From NCBI GenBank assembly GCA_029962745.1, contig CM057167.1:24632040-24696039 (forward strand): a DNA stretch of 64,000 nucleotides, given 5' to 3'. The notes below the pieces were generated by a model. It saw nothing but the letters and a program-made list of their open reading frames with translations. It was not told the DNA's origin and did not search any database. Source of the stretch: Echinometra lucunter. Its lineage: Eukaryota > Echinodermata > Echinoidea > Camarodonta > Echinometridae. The position numbers and the translations under genes are program-made. This document shows positions 21,801 through 30,729 of this stretch, one piece after another (position 1 is the first letter of the stretch; each line of letters starts with the position of its first letter).

Positions 21801-24800
21801 GTTTGATCAAAGTGCAGCTGCTTCTCATCTACAAAATTAACTACTATCTATTCCTGCCCCGTGGGCACTTTGGGGTGGTGGTGCCCCAACAAACATATTT
21901 CTAAGTACGCAATTACCCGATTTGATAATTTTAAATTCTTTCTGGTTAGGGATGATTCCAACCAAATTCGGTTAAAATCTAACTATCCATTATTCATATA
22001 GCCAGGCAGGAAACTGTAATTCATATTTATCATCAAAGGGGCACTTTGGTGTTTCACCCTAAGCCCCCCCCCCCCTTCAGGGAGGGACACATTTGTATCT
22101 TCTAGTTTCCTTTTGAAAATTCTCACATCTCAACTCACCGGCGTAAATCCGTTTTGAGGAGTTGGGGGGGGGGGGATATCATCTTTTTTGCAGATTGTTT
22201 TCCCTTAAACTCTCACTTAAGTATACACACACACCCCATTGTAAAATGTGAAGCTGTCCAATTTTTCATTCATGTCAACCACAGATACACTGAAATAGTT
22301 CAATTCAAACACCTAAAAGCTCGCACCCAAAGGTTGCATGGTTCTGCCATTCACACATTTCCTCTTGTTTGGGATGCATTGCCTACTTCTCTTAAGATCG
22401 ACATTGTACTACTCTCCTTTCCCACCTGGCTCTCAAAATCAAAGGAGCAAGTCCTCTCTGTGGATTAATTTTATATGACTTTTATTAGTATTGTACATGT
22501 ATGTGATAAATCCGTAATCATTATATGATCTTTACACAATCTTTTTATGCCTCCGCCCACCGTAGGTGGTTGCCGGAGGCATGTTTTCGGGTCGTCCGTC
22601 CGTCCCGTTTTCGTTCTCGCGATAACTTAAGAACCGTTTGATAGATCAACTTCAAACTTGGCTCGTGTATGCATATGGGAGGGACAATGATCTGATTAGA
22701 TTTTGGAGTCTCAAGGTCAAAGGTCAAGGTCATAGAGGTAATAATACACATAAAAATGGCTCGTTCTCGCGATAACTTCAGAACCATTTGACAGATTGGC
22801 CTCAAACTTGGCTCATTTATGCACATGGAAGGGACAATGATCTGATTAGATTTTGGGGTCACAAGGTCAAAGGTCAAGGTCATAGAGGTAATAATACACA
22901 TAAAAATGGCTCGTTCTCGCGATAACTTAAGAACCATATGACAGATTGGCCTCAAACTTGGCTCATGTATGCACATGGAAGGGACAATGATCTGATTAGA
23001 TTTTGGGTCACAAGGTCAGAGGTCAAAGGTCATAGAGGTCATTAAGTACATAGAAATGGTTCGTTTTCACCATAACTCAGCAACCATTTGATCGATCAAC
23101 CTCAAACTTGGCACAGGTATGCATATGGGAGGGACAATGATCTGAATAGATTTTGGGGTCTCAAGGTCAAAGGTCAAAGGTCATAGAGGTCATTATGTAC
23201 ATAGAAATGGTTCGTTCTTGTGATTACTCAGTAACCATTTGACGGTTCAACAAACTTGGCTCATATATGCATATGGAAAGGGCAATGCTCTCATTAGATC
23301 TGGGGGTCACAAGGTCAAAGGTCAAGGTCAAAGATTTCATTGTATAAATGAAAATAAATCAAGATGAAGTGCCATTTATTTCTGATTTGGTAATGGCGGA
23401 GGCATAAAGTTCGACCACGCGTGGTCGAAGATTCATCTAGTTTTTCTACAGTTTCATAATGTAATTATTATAGTAACAATGTCTCAATTCATCATTCACA
23501 AGATTTCAACCCTTTATAAAGCATCCGTGCTCTGCTTATGCTGTCAAATCTGTAATATTTTGCCATACATAGTTAATACATACCTGCTTGTTACGGCTAG
23601 TTGCACAGCGCCCTCTATCTCCACATGTGTCGGACTTGGGTACATGTATCACAGCACCATTCTGTGGTGTGTGTTTTACGTGTGCCCAGGGCGACATTCT
23701 TACCTGTCCTTAATTTGTATTTTCCTTTTCTTTCTGATCATTGTAATTATTATTCACTATTCATTATACGATGCACATGTATTCATTACATTATTTTATG
23801 TACTTCTATTTATGTAAAGTCACATGGATTGGAAAAGAAGACCTTCGGGTTATAGTTATTAAGTTATCTTTTTCTTTTCTCGGCATCCATGTGACTCTCC
23901 CTATATTCTACTATTGTTTGTATTTGTTCTTTGGTTTGTTGATTCTGCCGAATAAAATAATAATAATAATAATAACACCCTCATTCATCCACACAACCCC
24001 CCCCCCCCCCCCCCACACACACACATATAATATTATTATTATGCGAGCGAGCGAAAAATTACCAATTTTGTGGTTTTTAAGAGCATTTCAAATAAAAAAT
24101 TCCACGATATGGCCGTCATTTTTGACATTTTTATAAAAATTTCACCAACTGATTAATTACAGTATTATTTTTTCCTTAACATCAGGGGGGGGGGGATATT
24201 TGTACACGCCATCCCCCCCCCCCCCTCGAAAAAGTGGGGGATATATCCCCCATCCCCCGGGATTTACGCCAATGTCTCAACTTGTGCCTATTTTCCATCG
24301 TAAAGCTCACCCAATTTGCATACAATGTACATTTAAACACCTTTACTAAGGAGTCACCCCCTCCCTGCCCCTGCCCCTGACCCCAACATCAGTTTGGGTG
24401 GTTACCCTTCCAAAAATATAAAATTTAGTCCACAAGGAAGTTTGGTGCCAAAAATGGTGCCTTCATCCAGCTTGTAATGATACGGTTGCTAAGCTAAGCC
24501 CCTATAGCCGTTACCTGGTTATGTTGCTTTTTGCCCGGATTAAGATGGTGGACGGCCTGATCAATTCGTCACACTGATCAGTGATTCGTCACAGCAATCT
24601 GGGGAGTACGCCCTGTAATGTCAATATATAGGATCTCTATGACTCGCACACAAACTTTGTGCGTCTTTAATATGCGTACGTCAAACTCTGGTCGAGCTAC
24701 TGCGATTAATGCTCGGCATGCCCGCCACTGAACTCCACACTACGTGGAATTGGCGTCACGGTTGAGCGCACGACGCCGGCGCTATGTGCTAGGCGCCATT

Positions 24801-27800
24801 TTATTTCCCTCCAGAAGCACAGTCGCGTGCACCGTGTAGACGTAAAGGACCCGGCCTAGGTTTTATGATGTGGGTGATTTCTTTCCTTTTTTCCTTTCTT
24901 ACTCTTCTCCGTTGGGGGGGGGGGGGGGGGCAACGTCATGATGAAATTTTCTTCTTTTGATTTTGAATAAATTGTGACAATTCTTGAGTGCAATGTGGCA
25001 ATATTTATCTGTGATTGATGTATATTTTTACAGTATATTTTTCATGAACCGGACTATATTGCTTATTTGCCATTGTTCTTAAATCTCTGCATACTTATGT
25101 ATGCCATTGGTTCAATTAGAATATATTTTAGTTCAGCAAAGGCAAAATTCATGCATTAAATCCCGATAACTCACACACAATCATTTTTTTTTAAATAAAA
25201 AACATGCACACGTTGGTATCAATATGCATACAGTGTATACTACATCAGTTTTATTTGATATACGATGAAACAGCAATGTAAATAAAATGCCTTGCTCAAG
25301 GGCACAATTGCCATGCCGGGGATCGAACACTGGACTTTCATGTCTCCAGTCAAGTGCTTCAAATCACTCCACCTACGGCACCTCTACTGTGGAGTTCAGT
25401 GATGCCCGCTTCATTCGTTTATGTGCAGATGTCCAAAAGAAGACTTAGACGGCGTTAACCAGCATTTGCCAGCTTTAAGGTCCTTTAATATCGTTAAAAG
25501 TTGTCTATATTCCTTTTTAAAAATAATTCCCCATTTTATCAGTAATGGAATGTGCAGTAGTACATCAAAATAATAGGCAAGATCAATATTGAAAAGTTGC
25601 AAAAAATGGAATGCTCTTGTTTTGCTATGCATTCTTCTTATAGTGTTTTAGATGATTTTTTTTTTCCAAGAACATATGGGAGGAAATAGAAATTATGATC
25701 GCATGGTAAAAATTATAAACAGGATAAAACTGCTTTCAAAAAATCAATTTAAGGCAACTTCAATAGCCGGGTCTATCACCTTTAGACTTTACGATGGCTT
25801 ATTACGTAATCCGAAGATGATTTGTATAGGCAGTACAATAGGCTTTTTTTTTTTTTTTAAATTGCACTTGAGTTGATTTTTTCGAAAGTAGTTTCTATCG
25901 TGTTTATAAAAGATAATTCTTACTTTTCTTGCTATTCTAAAATTATGATCTATAGGGATTCGAGGCTCGACATACAGAAATCAAAGACAGATCCTCAGGA
26001 CTCTGGCAGTTCTACAAGACAAGAAACGACCATTTCTACTCCTTGCCGCAGCAGTACAGGCGCAGCATAGAAAAACCTCAGGGACAAGTTACACGTGGAA
26101 GCTCGCCCTCAACGCCGGCGTCTACTCGCCGTTCCAGACAAGCCGGGAATAACATTCTGCTTTCCTCTCCATTGCCACACACCAGGGTTTCTACCCAGAA
26201 TAATCTTCAAGATGGCAGTACAGATGCAACGTTCACCACAGGCATGACGGGCAGGACTGTAACAATCACAGATGGTGAAAGTTCGGTTGGAAGTGAAAAT
26301 TCTTTCTATCCAGGGCCTGACCCAAGTGATGGACCAAATGACCCAAAGTGCTCAGAACCAGGTATGTACTAGTGATAGGAACGTGAAGAGCAATGACTAA
26401 ACAAAATAACCTTGGGGTGTAGAATTTCTTTAAATAAGTGATAAGTTTAAAAAAGAAACACAACTGAGGTCTTTTGATGCTCTCGTAGATAAAAGATGGG
26501 GTGGGACAGATTCTTCCCTCTATATCTTGGTAACTAGTGATAAATATTTCTGAAAAATGGTATTTAGATAGAGAATGACATACCGTATAACTTCACCTTG
26601 TTATTAAACCTCTGCGTATGTATTTGTATATGGTGGAAATACGTCTTCCAGACAGTCATTGAAATAGTGAATTTAGTGTTTACAACTTTATATTATTATC
26701 ACGTATCAGTCATAGAAATGTTGAACCAAGAGTGAATATAATTTCTATGCCTCCGCCCACCGGAGGTGGGTGCCGGAAGCGTATTTTTTTCCTCAGGCGA
26801 GTTCAGGGCTTGAAGTAGTACCAGCAACTGCATTCAAGAATAGCCGTGATACTAACTATTTCTGACGAAATAAAAATGCCATTGTTATCAATTATTACAG
26901 CAAAAATGTACAAGGCGAGAGCGGAAATCGAACCAGTATACGTTTAAAGAACGACCATACTCAGTCGAGCGCGTAACCCGTTGAGCTAGCTGTGTACGAT
27001 CGACAATGCCAACGCGTTCTGTAATAAATTTATACCTGGAATTATTGCTAGTCTTACTTCTCAGACACCATTATGGTAATTAGCCCTGAACTCGCCTGGG
27101 AAAAAATATGCTTGCCGGAGGCATTATGTTTTCGGGTCGTCCGTCCGTCCTTCCGTCCCGTTTTCGTTCTCGCGATAACGTAAGAACCGTTTGACGGACC
27201 AACTTCAGACTTGGCTTATGTATGCATATGGGAGGGGTAATGATCTGATTAGATTTTGGGGTCTCAAGGTCAAAGGTCAAAGGTCAAAGATGTCATTGTA
27301 TACATGAAAATAAAAAGAATCAACATGAATGTGCCATATATTTCCGATCTGTCAATGGCGGAGGCATAAATTTCGACGGCGCGCGGTCGAGGATTCGTCT
27401 AGTTTGTTGCTGTCATGATTATAATTTTTATTTTACTTTTCTCTTGTTTTCTTCCAGCCTCCAGTGCTTCGAGTAAGGTTCGCTTGGTCTTCTCTAGTGT
27501 AGAAAAAGTGGATCTATTCAGCGCTGAAGCAATGCGGTCCATGTGCAGTTTATATAGCACCCACATCCTTGCGAACACCACCGAAATTTCTGACTATTAC
27601 AGAGAATGTGAACCAGCATCAATTGGCCTCTATGCCGCCCTCATCGGTGGCAAGGACTCATGCTCTGACATCACAGACGATGACGTTACGCAGCTACGCG
27701 AACTCCTTCTGGAGTGTTCGCCATTCTTCGTCAAGAAGGCAATAAAACCCGACTGCGGTCTTCAGGAAACCTGTCCTACTGTCCCATCAAACTGCACCCA

Positions 27801-30078
27801 GGGGAACGTCATTTTCGACATCTTCCAGTATCTCTTGCCACTAAAGTCTGCAGAACAGATCGCGCGTGGTGACTTTAAGGCTGTTAGCAGGACTTTAATG
27901 GTGACCCCATTCAATCGATACCTCGATTTAGCACAAGATATTTATAAGGATAACATAATGAGACAGGTTGTCAGTGATGGAATCACTAAACTCTCCGCGG
28001 TAGGAGGAGGATTCAAATTTGATTTATTCTCCGAATATCTTGTTTCAAATTGCTTATACTTGGCCGTTGGGATAGGATTAATTCTAGTAATTGTCTGGCT
28101 TTACACAGGATCACTCTTTGTGACCATCATGACAATCTTGGATATGATAATGTCCTTAGTCTTTTCTTATTTTTTGTACGTCGTCGTCTTTAAGATGCCT
28201 TTTTTTCCCTTCATGAATATCCTTGCTTTCGTACTGGTCATCGGCATCGGGGCAGACGACGCTTTCGTCTACATCGACATCTGGAAGAAGATGAGAGAAC
28301 GGCATGGGGGCACCCCTGAGAAGAGAGTCTTGGTCCTTCAAGATACCCTGCACCATGCAGCCATCACCATGTTTGTTACCAGTTTCACCACATCCTCCGC
28401 TCTCTTTTCAAGCATCATCAGCTCCATCACGGCTCTACGATGCTTGGCAGTGTACGCAGGCTGCGCTATACTCATCAACTTCGTATACACGGTCACTTGG
28501 CTGCCTGCAATTGTTGTCATAGAGGATAAGTACTTGCAGTTTCGAAGATGCCGCGACAGAATTACGCCAAGTGATTGCTACTTGAAGATAAAGGATCTAT
28601 CCGGTTCCCTGTCTAGATGTATTTGGACATTCTGGGAAAAAATATTACCGTTGGTCGTGTTTAAGCTGCGATACATGTGGATTATTTTATTCACATTGCT
28701 CGGTGTGGGTGGAGCTTGTGCAATATTTGTTAAGCCAAAGCTTCAATTGCCTACAAAGAACGACTTTCAAGTGTTTATATCAAGTGATTACATGGAGCAG
28801 TACGATCAAATTTTCAAGAAGGAGTTTTTGTTCGAGAGAGGCGAAGAGAAATTGATGCCCATCATATTTGTTTGGGGTGTTGTACCTGTCGACAATGGGA
28901 ACCCCTGGGACCCGGACGACGGGGGTTCCATAGTATTTGACAGGTCTTTTGATCTTTCCAGCAAAGACTCTCAGAAATGGCTACTGAAATTTTGTCAAGA
29001 TATACGTAACCAAACATTTTACTCAAAGGCAAATAAAGAATGGGATAGTTGTTTTATTGAACACCTGAAGTCAAAGATGGAGCAGCCGTGTGAGAATCCT
29101 CTACTACCATTCAGCCCAGAACCGTGTTGCAACAACACTAATTTTCCATATGACCAAGCTATTTTTGACCACTGCGCTCCTTTCTGGACATCCACTTCAA
29201 GTGATAGTAATCGTGCACACGTACGCTTCGGAGAAGAGAGTAAGCTGACAGGTTTACAGTTAACATTCACCAGCACAACTACTGATACCCTGGTGTATGA
29301 AAACGTCAGCGAGTTTTGGTATAGAATTGATGGCTGGGGAAAAGAGCAAATGAAGACGGCGCCTCCGGGTTTAGCAGGTGGCTGGTTCGGAAGCTACAGT
29401 GACAACCAGATGTATTTTTTTGACCTACAAGAGAGTCTTGCCCAAGGAACGAAGATGTCCATAGGCCTATCCTTGGGAATGGCTACCACTGTCCTCTTGT
29501 TGACCACCAGAAACCTCCTCATCACTCTCTTCGCCACCCTATCCATCGGTGGGACAGTCTTTGTGACTATAGGTAGCTTGGTTCTCATGGGTTGGGAGCT
29601 CAACATTTTGGAATCCACCGTGATGAGTCTGGCTGTGGGTCTCTCTGTCGATTTCACTATTCACTATGGTGTTGCTTTTGGAATTGCACCGCACAAGGAT
29701 CGCGCTTCTCGCTCTACCTTCGCCATGGTGCAGCTGTCCTCTGCCATAACCACTGCAGCGTTCTCTACGTTCATTGCAGGAGCCGTTATGCTGCCCTCTG
29801 TCGTTCTCTGCTATCAACAAATCGGCATCTTTCTCACCCTTGTGATGACTGTAAGCTGGTTCTATGCCAACTTCTTCTTCATGCCTCTCTGCAGGGCATT
29901 TGGACCCGAAGGGAACTGCGCCCAAATACCTATACCTTCTTGTCAATGCTGTGCAACAAACCAGGGTTGTAGTTCTGACCAAAGTTGTTGCTGCTGCCGT
30001 TCTAATCGACAGGTTAGCCTGCTGGATGATATGAGTCCGGCAGGAGATATTGATCTTGGCTATGTGACAGACGGCTAG
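14923..30078 (+). CDS. PTCHD-A: Patched-domain-containing membrane protein (5 exons)
   Basis: Exons 14923-14995, 17964-18126, 20591-20714, 25956-26361 and 27458-30078 join in phase 1-2-0-1 to exactly 1129 codons including the stop. Every junction is GT-AG. The protein has a hydrophilic N-terminus (to about residue 80), TM1 (about 82-110) and a GFEARHT motif after TM1, like the GFE-R-T of Patched/Dispatched proteins. An extracellular Cys-rich loop follows, then a sterol-sensing-type block with GIGADD at about 518-523. A second loop and a second block with GLSVDFTIHY at about 983-992 follow, then a short tail with eight cysteines. The paired GxxxD motifs are the RND proton-relay pattern. The family moves sterols or other lipids across membranes; the substrate here is unknown. 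Closest by memory to PTCHD3-like proteins. PTCHD-B downstream is a tandem paralogue. AATAAA follows at 30209. Confidence 0.9.
14996..17321 (+). other. PTCHD-A intron 1, proximal part
   Basis: Apart from the duplicate at 16126-16254 it holds a GTA/TAG microsatellite at about 16094-16124 and AT-rich sequence. No other exon is supported. A 18-bp phrase GCAATCGGTGGCACTGTT (15449) also occurs in the hAT-like element at 14457. Confidence 0.4.
16126..16254 (+). repeat. Truncated duplicate of the PTCHD-A exon 2 acceptor
   Basis: This matches 17851-17988 almost base for base. It contains the same pyrimidine tract, the same ATTCATACAG acceptor and the first 25 bases of exon 2 (GAACAAGCTGGGAATCAGAA...). 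It lacks a 10-bp ATGATCGCTT present in the downstream copy. Homology stops at GGGGT; reading on in the exon frame gives Val, Glu and then TAG. It is a partial segmental duplicate, or an assembly/haplotype join. Confidence 0.8.
17322..17804. mobile_element. Foldback (long inverted repeat) element in PTCHD-A intron 1
   Basis: The left end is CCGGGTGTCCCAGAAAAAG and the right end is its complement. Matching pairs continue inward: ATGATACCAAGATCAT against ATGATCTTGGTATCAT, and AGGATTGTGTCG against CGACACAATTCT. The whole 480 bp is therefore an imperfect hairpin. It is a foldback MITE; superfamily not assigned. It ends about 50 bp upstream of the exon 2 duplication boundary. Confidence 0.8.
17964..18126 (+). 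CDS. PTCHD-A exon 2
   Basis: The acceptor is ATTCATACAG|GA and the donor CTG|GTAAGA. It encodes a 54-residue acidic/polar segment ending KKRCGFCYW. The start TSWESEG matches QQWEESG in PTCHD-B exon 2, and the end GFCYW-YAKF matches GFWFW-YSKF, so both borders are supported by the paralogue. Confidence 0.9.
18190..18435. mobile_element. MITE family D, copy 3 (reverse orientation)
   Basis: CATGGCCGTACGCAG at the left and TGTGTACGGCGC at the right enclose an interior that is the reverse complement of the copies at 1982 and 32126 (TCGGTCGCTTCACTCCTCGC against GGAGCGAAGCGACCGAG). It has G and C runs at its edges. It lies 63 bp inside intron 2 of PTCHD-A. Confidence 0.65.
18436..18935. repeat. Degenerate ~20-bp array in two opposed halves around a poly-T run
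   Basis: Before the T run (about 18775-18806) the units read roughly GGTTCATAATTCCGAAAA (near 18455, 18490, 18513, 18560, 18655, 18680). After it the same word appears reversed, TTCAGAATTACGAACC (near 18745, 18808, 18850, 18885). The block is thus a low-identity array with inverted halves. Confidence 0.5.
19087..19310. mobile_element. Element with TTGGGTAA / TTGGGCAAAA words
   Basis: It opens with GCACTCTTAAAATATTGGGTAA and carries repeated TTGGTTA, TTTTGCCCAA and CAACTGTTGGG words up to about 19300. It resembles the 296-985 block. The start CACTCTTAAAAAT is also seen at 38860. Probably a non-autonomous element. Confidence 0.45.
19311..20590 (+). other. PTCHD-A intron 2, distal part
   Basis: No exon is seen. 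It has a G13 run at about 20168 and a purine-rich GAA/GGA/AAG microsatellite at about 20270-20405 whose Lys/Glu open frame is an artefact. The polypyrimidine tract and CTCAG acceptor of exon 3 end at 20590. Confidence 0.5.
20591..20714 (+). CDS. PTCHD-A exon 3 (TM1)
   Basis: 124 nt, acceptor CCTCAG|GTACGCC and donor AAG|GTAGGA. It encodes YAKFLNRFPVLFC followed by an Ala/Gly/Leu-rich span and YDIPSF. Exon 3 of PTCHD-B has the same length and phase. Confidence 0.9.
20715..22195 (+). other. PTCHD-A intron 3, proximal part
   Basis: No exon is supported. It is GC-richer near 20880-21010 (GCCGCCATCTTAAACCGGGC). C and G runs occur near 22065 and 22165. Confidence 0.4.
22196..22530 (+). mobile_element. 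Weak LINE C-terminal remnant
   Basis: An open frame to the stop at 22468 contains RTQRLHGSAIHTFPLVWDALP followed by ...SFPTWLSK. This resembles the short C-terminal motif (R-K-R-...A...WN-LP...SFK) that ends CR1/Jockey-type LINE proteins. The upstream part is unrecognisable. Low confidence; it could be chance. Confidence 0.35.
22546..23440 (+). mobile_element. Helitron/Helentron-like non-autonomous element 1, with AGGTCA repeats
   Basis: The 5' part is TATGCCTCCGCC with its own hairpin (..CCGGAGGCAT). The 3' part is GGCGGAGGCATA, giving subterminal inverted repeats. A hairpin TTCGACCACGCGTGGTCGAA follows, then GATTCATCTAG, then T. A hairpin about 11 bp before CTAG followed by T is the Helitron 3' end. 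The centre is five tandem units of about 150 bp (TCGTTCTCGCGATAAC at about 22612, 22760, 22910; diverged at 23060, 23210). Each ends in AGGTCA-A-AGGTCA-type direct repeats. It lies in intron 3 of PTCHD-A. No Rep/helicase is present. Confidence 0.75.
23441..24020 (+). other. Possible LINE 3' tail with TAA microsatellite and C run
   Basis: Pyrimidine-rich sequence ends in GAATAAAATAATAATAATAATAAT at about 23950-23977, then a C18 run near 23998-24014. This looks like a LINE tail, but no conserved protein motif can be read. Confidence 0.3.
24021..25182 (+). other. PTCHD-A intron 3, central part
   Basis: No exon is seen. G and C runs occur near 24185, 24215 and 24916. The 24540-24560 phrase (TTTTTGCCCGGATTAAGATGGTGG...GGCC) resembles, inverted, the 20970-21010 phrase (GGCCGCCATCTTAAACCGGGCAAAA), so a larger decayed inverted-repeat element may span 20970-24560. 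This is unproven. Confidence 0.3.
25183..25391 (-). mobile_element. tRNA-derived SINE, copy 2 (minus strand)
   Basis: Read on the minus strand: AGAGGTGCCGTAGGTGGAGTG head, GTGTTCGATCCCCGGC B box, TGCCCTTGAGCAAGGCATTT body motif, then the ATCAACGTGTGCATG-type tail and A run. It matches the + strand SINE at 2299-2490 along its length. Confidence 0.75.
25956..26361 (+). CDS. PTCHD-A exon 4
   Basis: The acceptor is ATCTATAG|GGATTC and the donor CCAG|GTATGT. It opens with GFEARHTEIKDR (GFESRHTPIRDR in PTCHD-B), the conserved post-TM1 motif. A Ser/Thr/Pro-rich, poorly conserved linker of about 110 residues follows. It ends one base into a codon. Confidence 0.9.
26781..27113. mobile_element. Nested inverted-repeat insert with tRNA-like core
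   Basis: The left arm contains CAGGCGAGTTCAGGGCT (about 26795-26810) and the right arm its complement, AGCCCTGAACTCGCCTG (27082-27098). The pairing extends outward through an A/T tract to near GCATATTTTTT. It splits the 5' part of Helentron-like element 2. The centre carries the tRNA-like stretch described next. Confidence 0.6.
26932..27004 (-). tRNA. tRNA-like sequence (pseudo-tRNA or SINE head)
   Basis: On the minus strand there is an A-box-like TAGCTCAACGGGTTACGCGC, a pairable anticodon-arm-like CGAC...GTCG, and a B box GGTTCGATTTCC at tRNA spacing. The acceptor ends do not pair well, and it sits inside a transposon, so it is not called functional. Confidence 0.45.
27458..30078 (+). CDS. 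PTCHD-A exon 5 (both RND halves)
   Basis: The acceptor is TTTTCTTCCAG|CCTCC and the stop TAG is at 30076. It encodes about 873 residues: the first extracellular loop with paired cysteines and N-glycosylation motifs, the sterol-sensing-type block (GIGADD), an HHAAITMFVTSFTTSSALF-type segment, the second loop, the second block (GLSVDFTIHY) and a Cys-rich tail. Nearly the same length as PTCHD-B exon 5. Confidence 0.95.
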
Positions 30079-30230
30079 CATTGAAGCAGCATCTCATCCT
30101 TTGTATCTATAAAATACTTCTATCGCCACACTTTGTTCTTTGTTACAGTAGGTTGAACCCATCAAACTCTGTCCGAACTGACTGCTGTTTGAGTTAAGGA
30201 GAAATTACAATAAAGTATGGAGTCTCACGA
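30079..30230 (+). terminator. PTCHD-A 3' UTR and polyadenylation signal
   Basis: AATAAA at 30209-30214, about 130 bp past the stop codon, is the first canonical signal downstream of the gene. Confidence 0.6.
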
Positions 30231-30475
30231 TGTTCCTGCATATCTTCCAACAATATTGCAAAATATTGTTGGCTTCTGGACGGTCTTGCCACTCATTGTG
30301 GTCAGCTGTCAACTGGACCTATTTATAGCACCTGAAGGCAGAAGATACCCCCGAAAAAAATCAATTCATACGACACTTAGGAATGCAAGTCAGAAAGATT
30401 TTTGCGTATATTACAATTAGCCATACGAGTACAAGTGAGAATAAAGATGATAAAAGCAATGATAAGTGTTATCTT

Positions 30476-30721
30476 CAGGGGCGGTACTACAGGGGGGAGG
30501 CAGGGGGATGCTCGCCCGTATGATTTTTCAAGTGATCCAAAAAAAAAAGAAGAAGATAAACAAGAAGAAAACAAGAAAAAAAAAGAGTACAGGAAAAGAA
30601 AGGGCTGGATCATGCAACTATTATGATACCCTAATGTGTTCATTTAAAACGTAAGTAAGCTCACCTATGGGTCATCTTGGTTCCCCCCTCCCCGCCATCA
30701 AAACACCCTGGTGCCGCCCTG
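30476..30721. mobile_element. Non-autonomous hAT-like element (246 bp)
   Basis: The ends CAGGGGCGGTACTACAGG and CCTGGTGCCGCCCTG are imperfect inverted repeats. They are flanked by an exact 8-bp duplication, GTTATCTT (30468-30475 and 30722-30729). The interior is A-rich. The CAGGGGCG start matches the 1.3-kb element at 13219. Confidence 0.8.
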
Positions 30722-30729
30722 GTTATCTT

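Larger units (their letters stand above)
26756..27402 (+). mobile_element. Helitron/Helentron-like element 2
   Basis: Same family as 22546-23440: TATGCCTCCGCCCACCGGAGG start, GTTTTCGGGTCGTCCGTCCG interior, one AGGTCAAAGGTCAAAGGTCA cluster near 27265-27285, GGCGGAGGCATAAA, hairpin TTCGACGGCGCGCGGTCGA and GGATTCGTCTAG followed by T. It has one central unit instead of five. An inverted-repeat element (26781-27113) has inserted near its 5' end. The 3' end lies 55 bp before the exon 5 junction. Confidence 0.75.

Noticed and set aside
22545..22976. 143-codon minus-strand frame with an internal repeated peptide (MCI-EPSLRPIC)
   Set aside because: It is the tandem unit of the Helentron-like element read backwards; the periodic peptide follows from the ~150-bp unit.
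28156..30081. Minus- and alternative-frame ORFs in PTCHD-A exon 5 (up to 180 codons)
   Set aside because: Shadows of the strongly conserved + strand frame shared with PTCHD-B.
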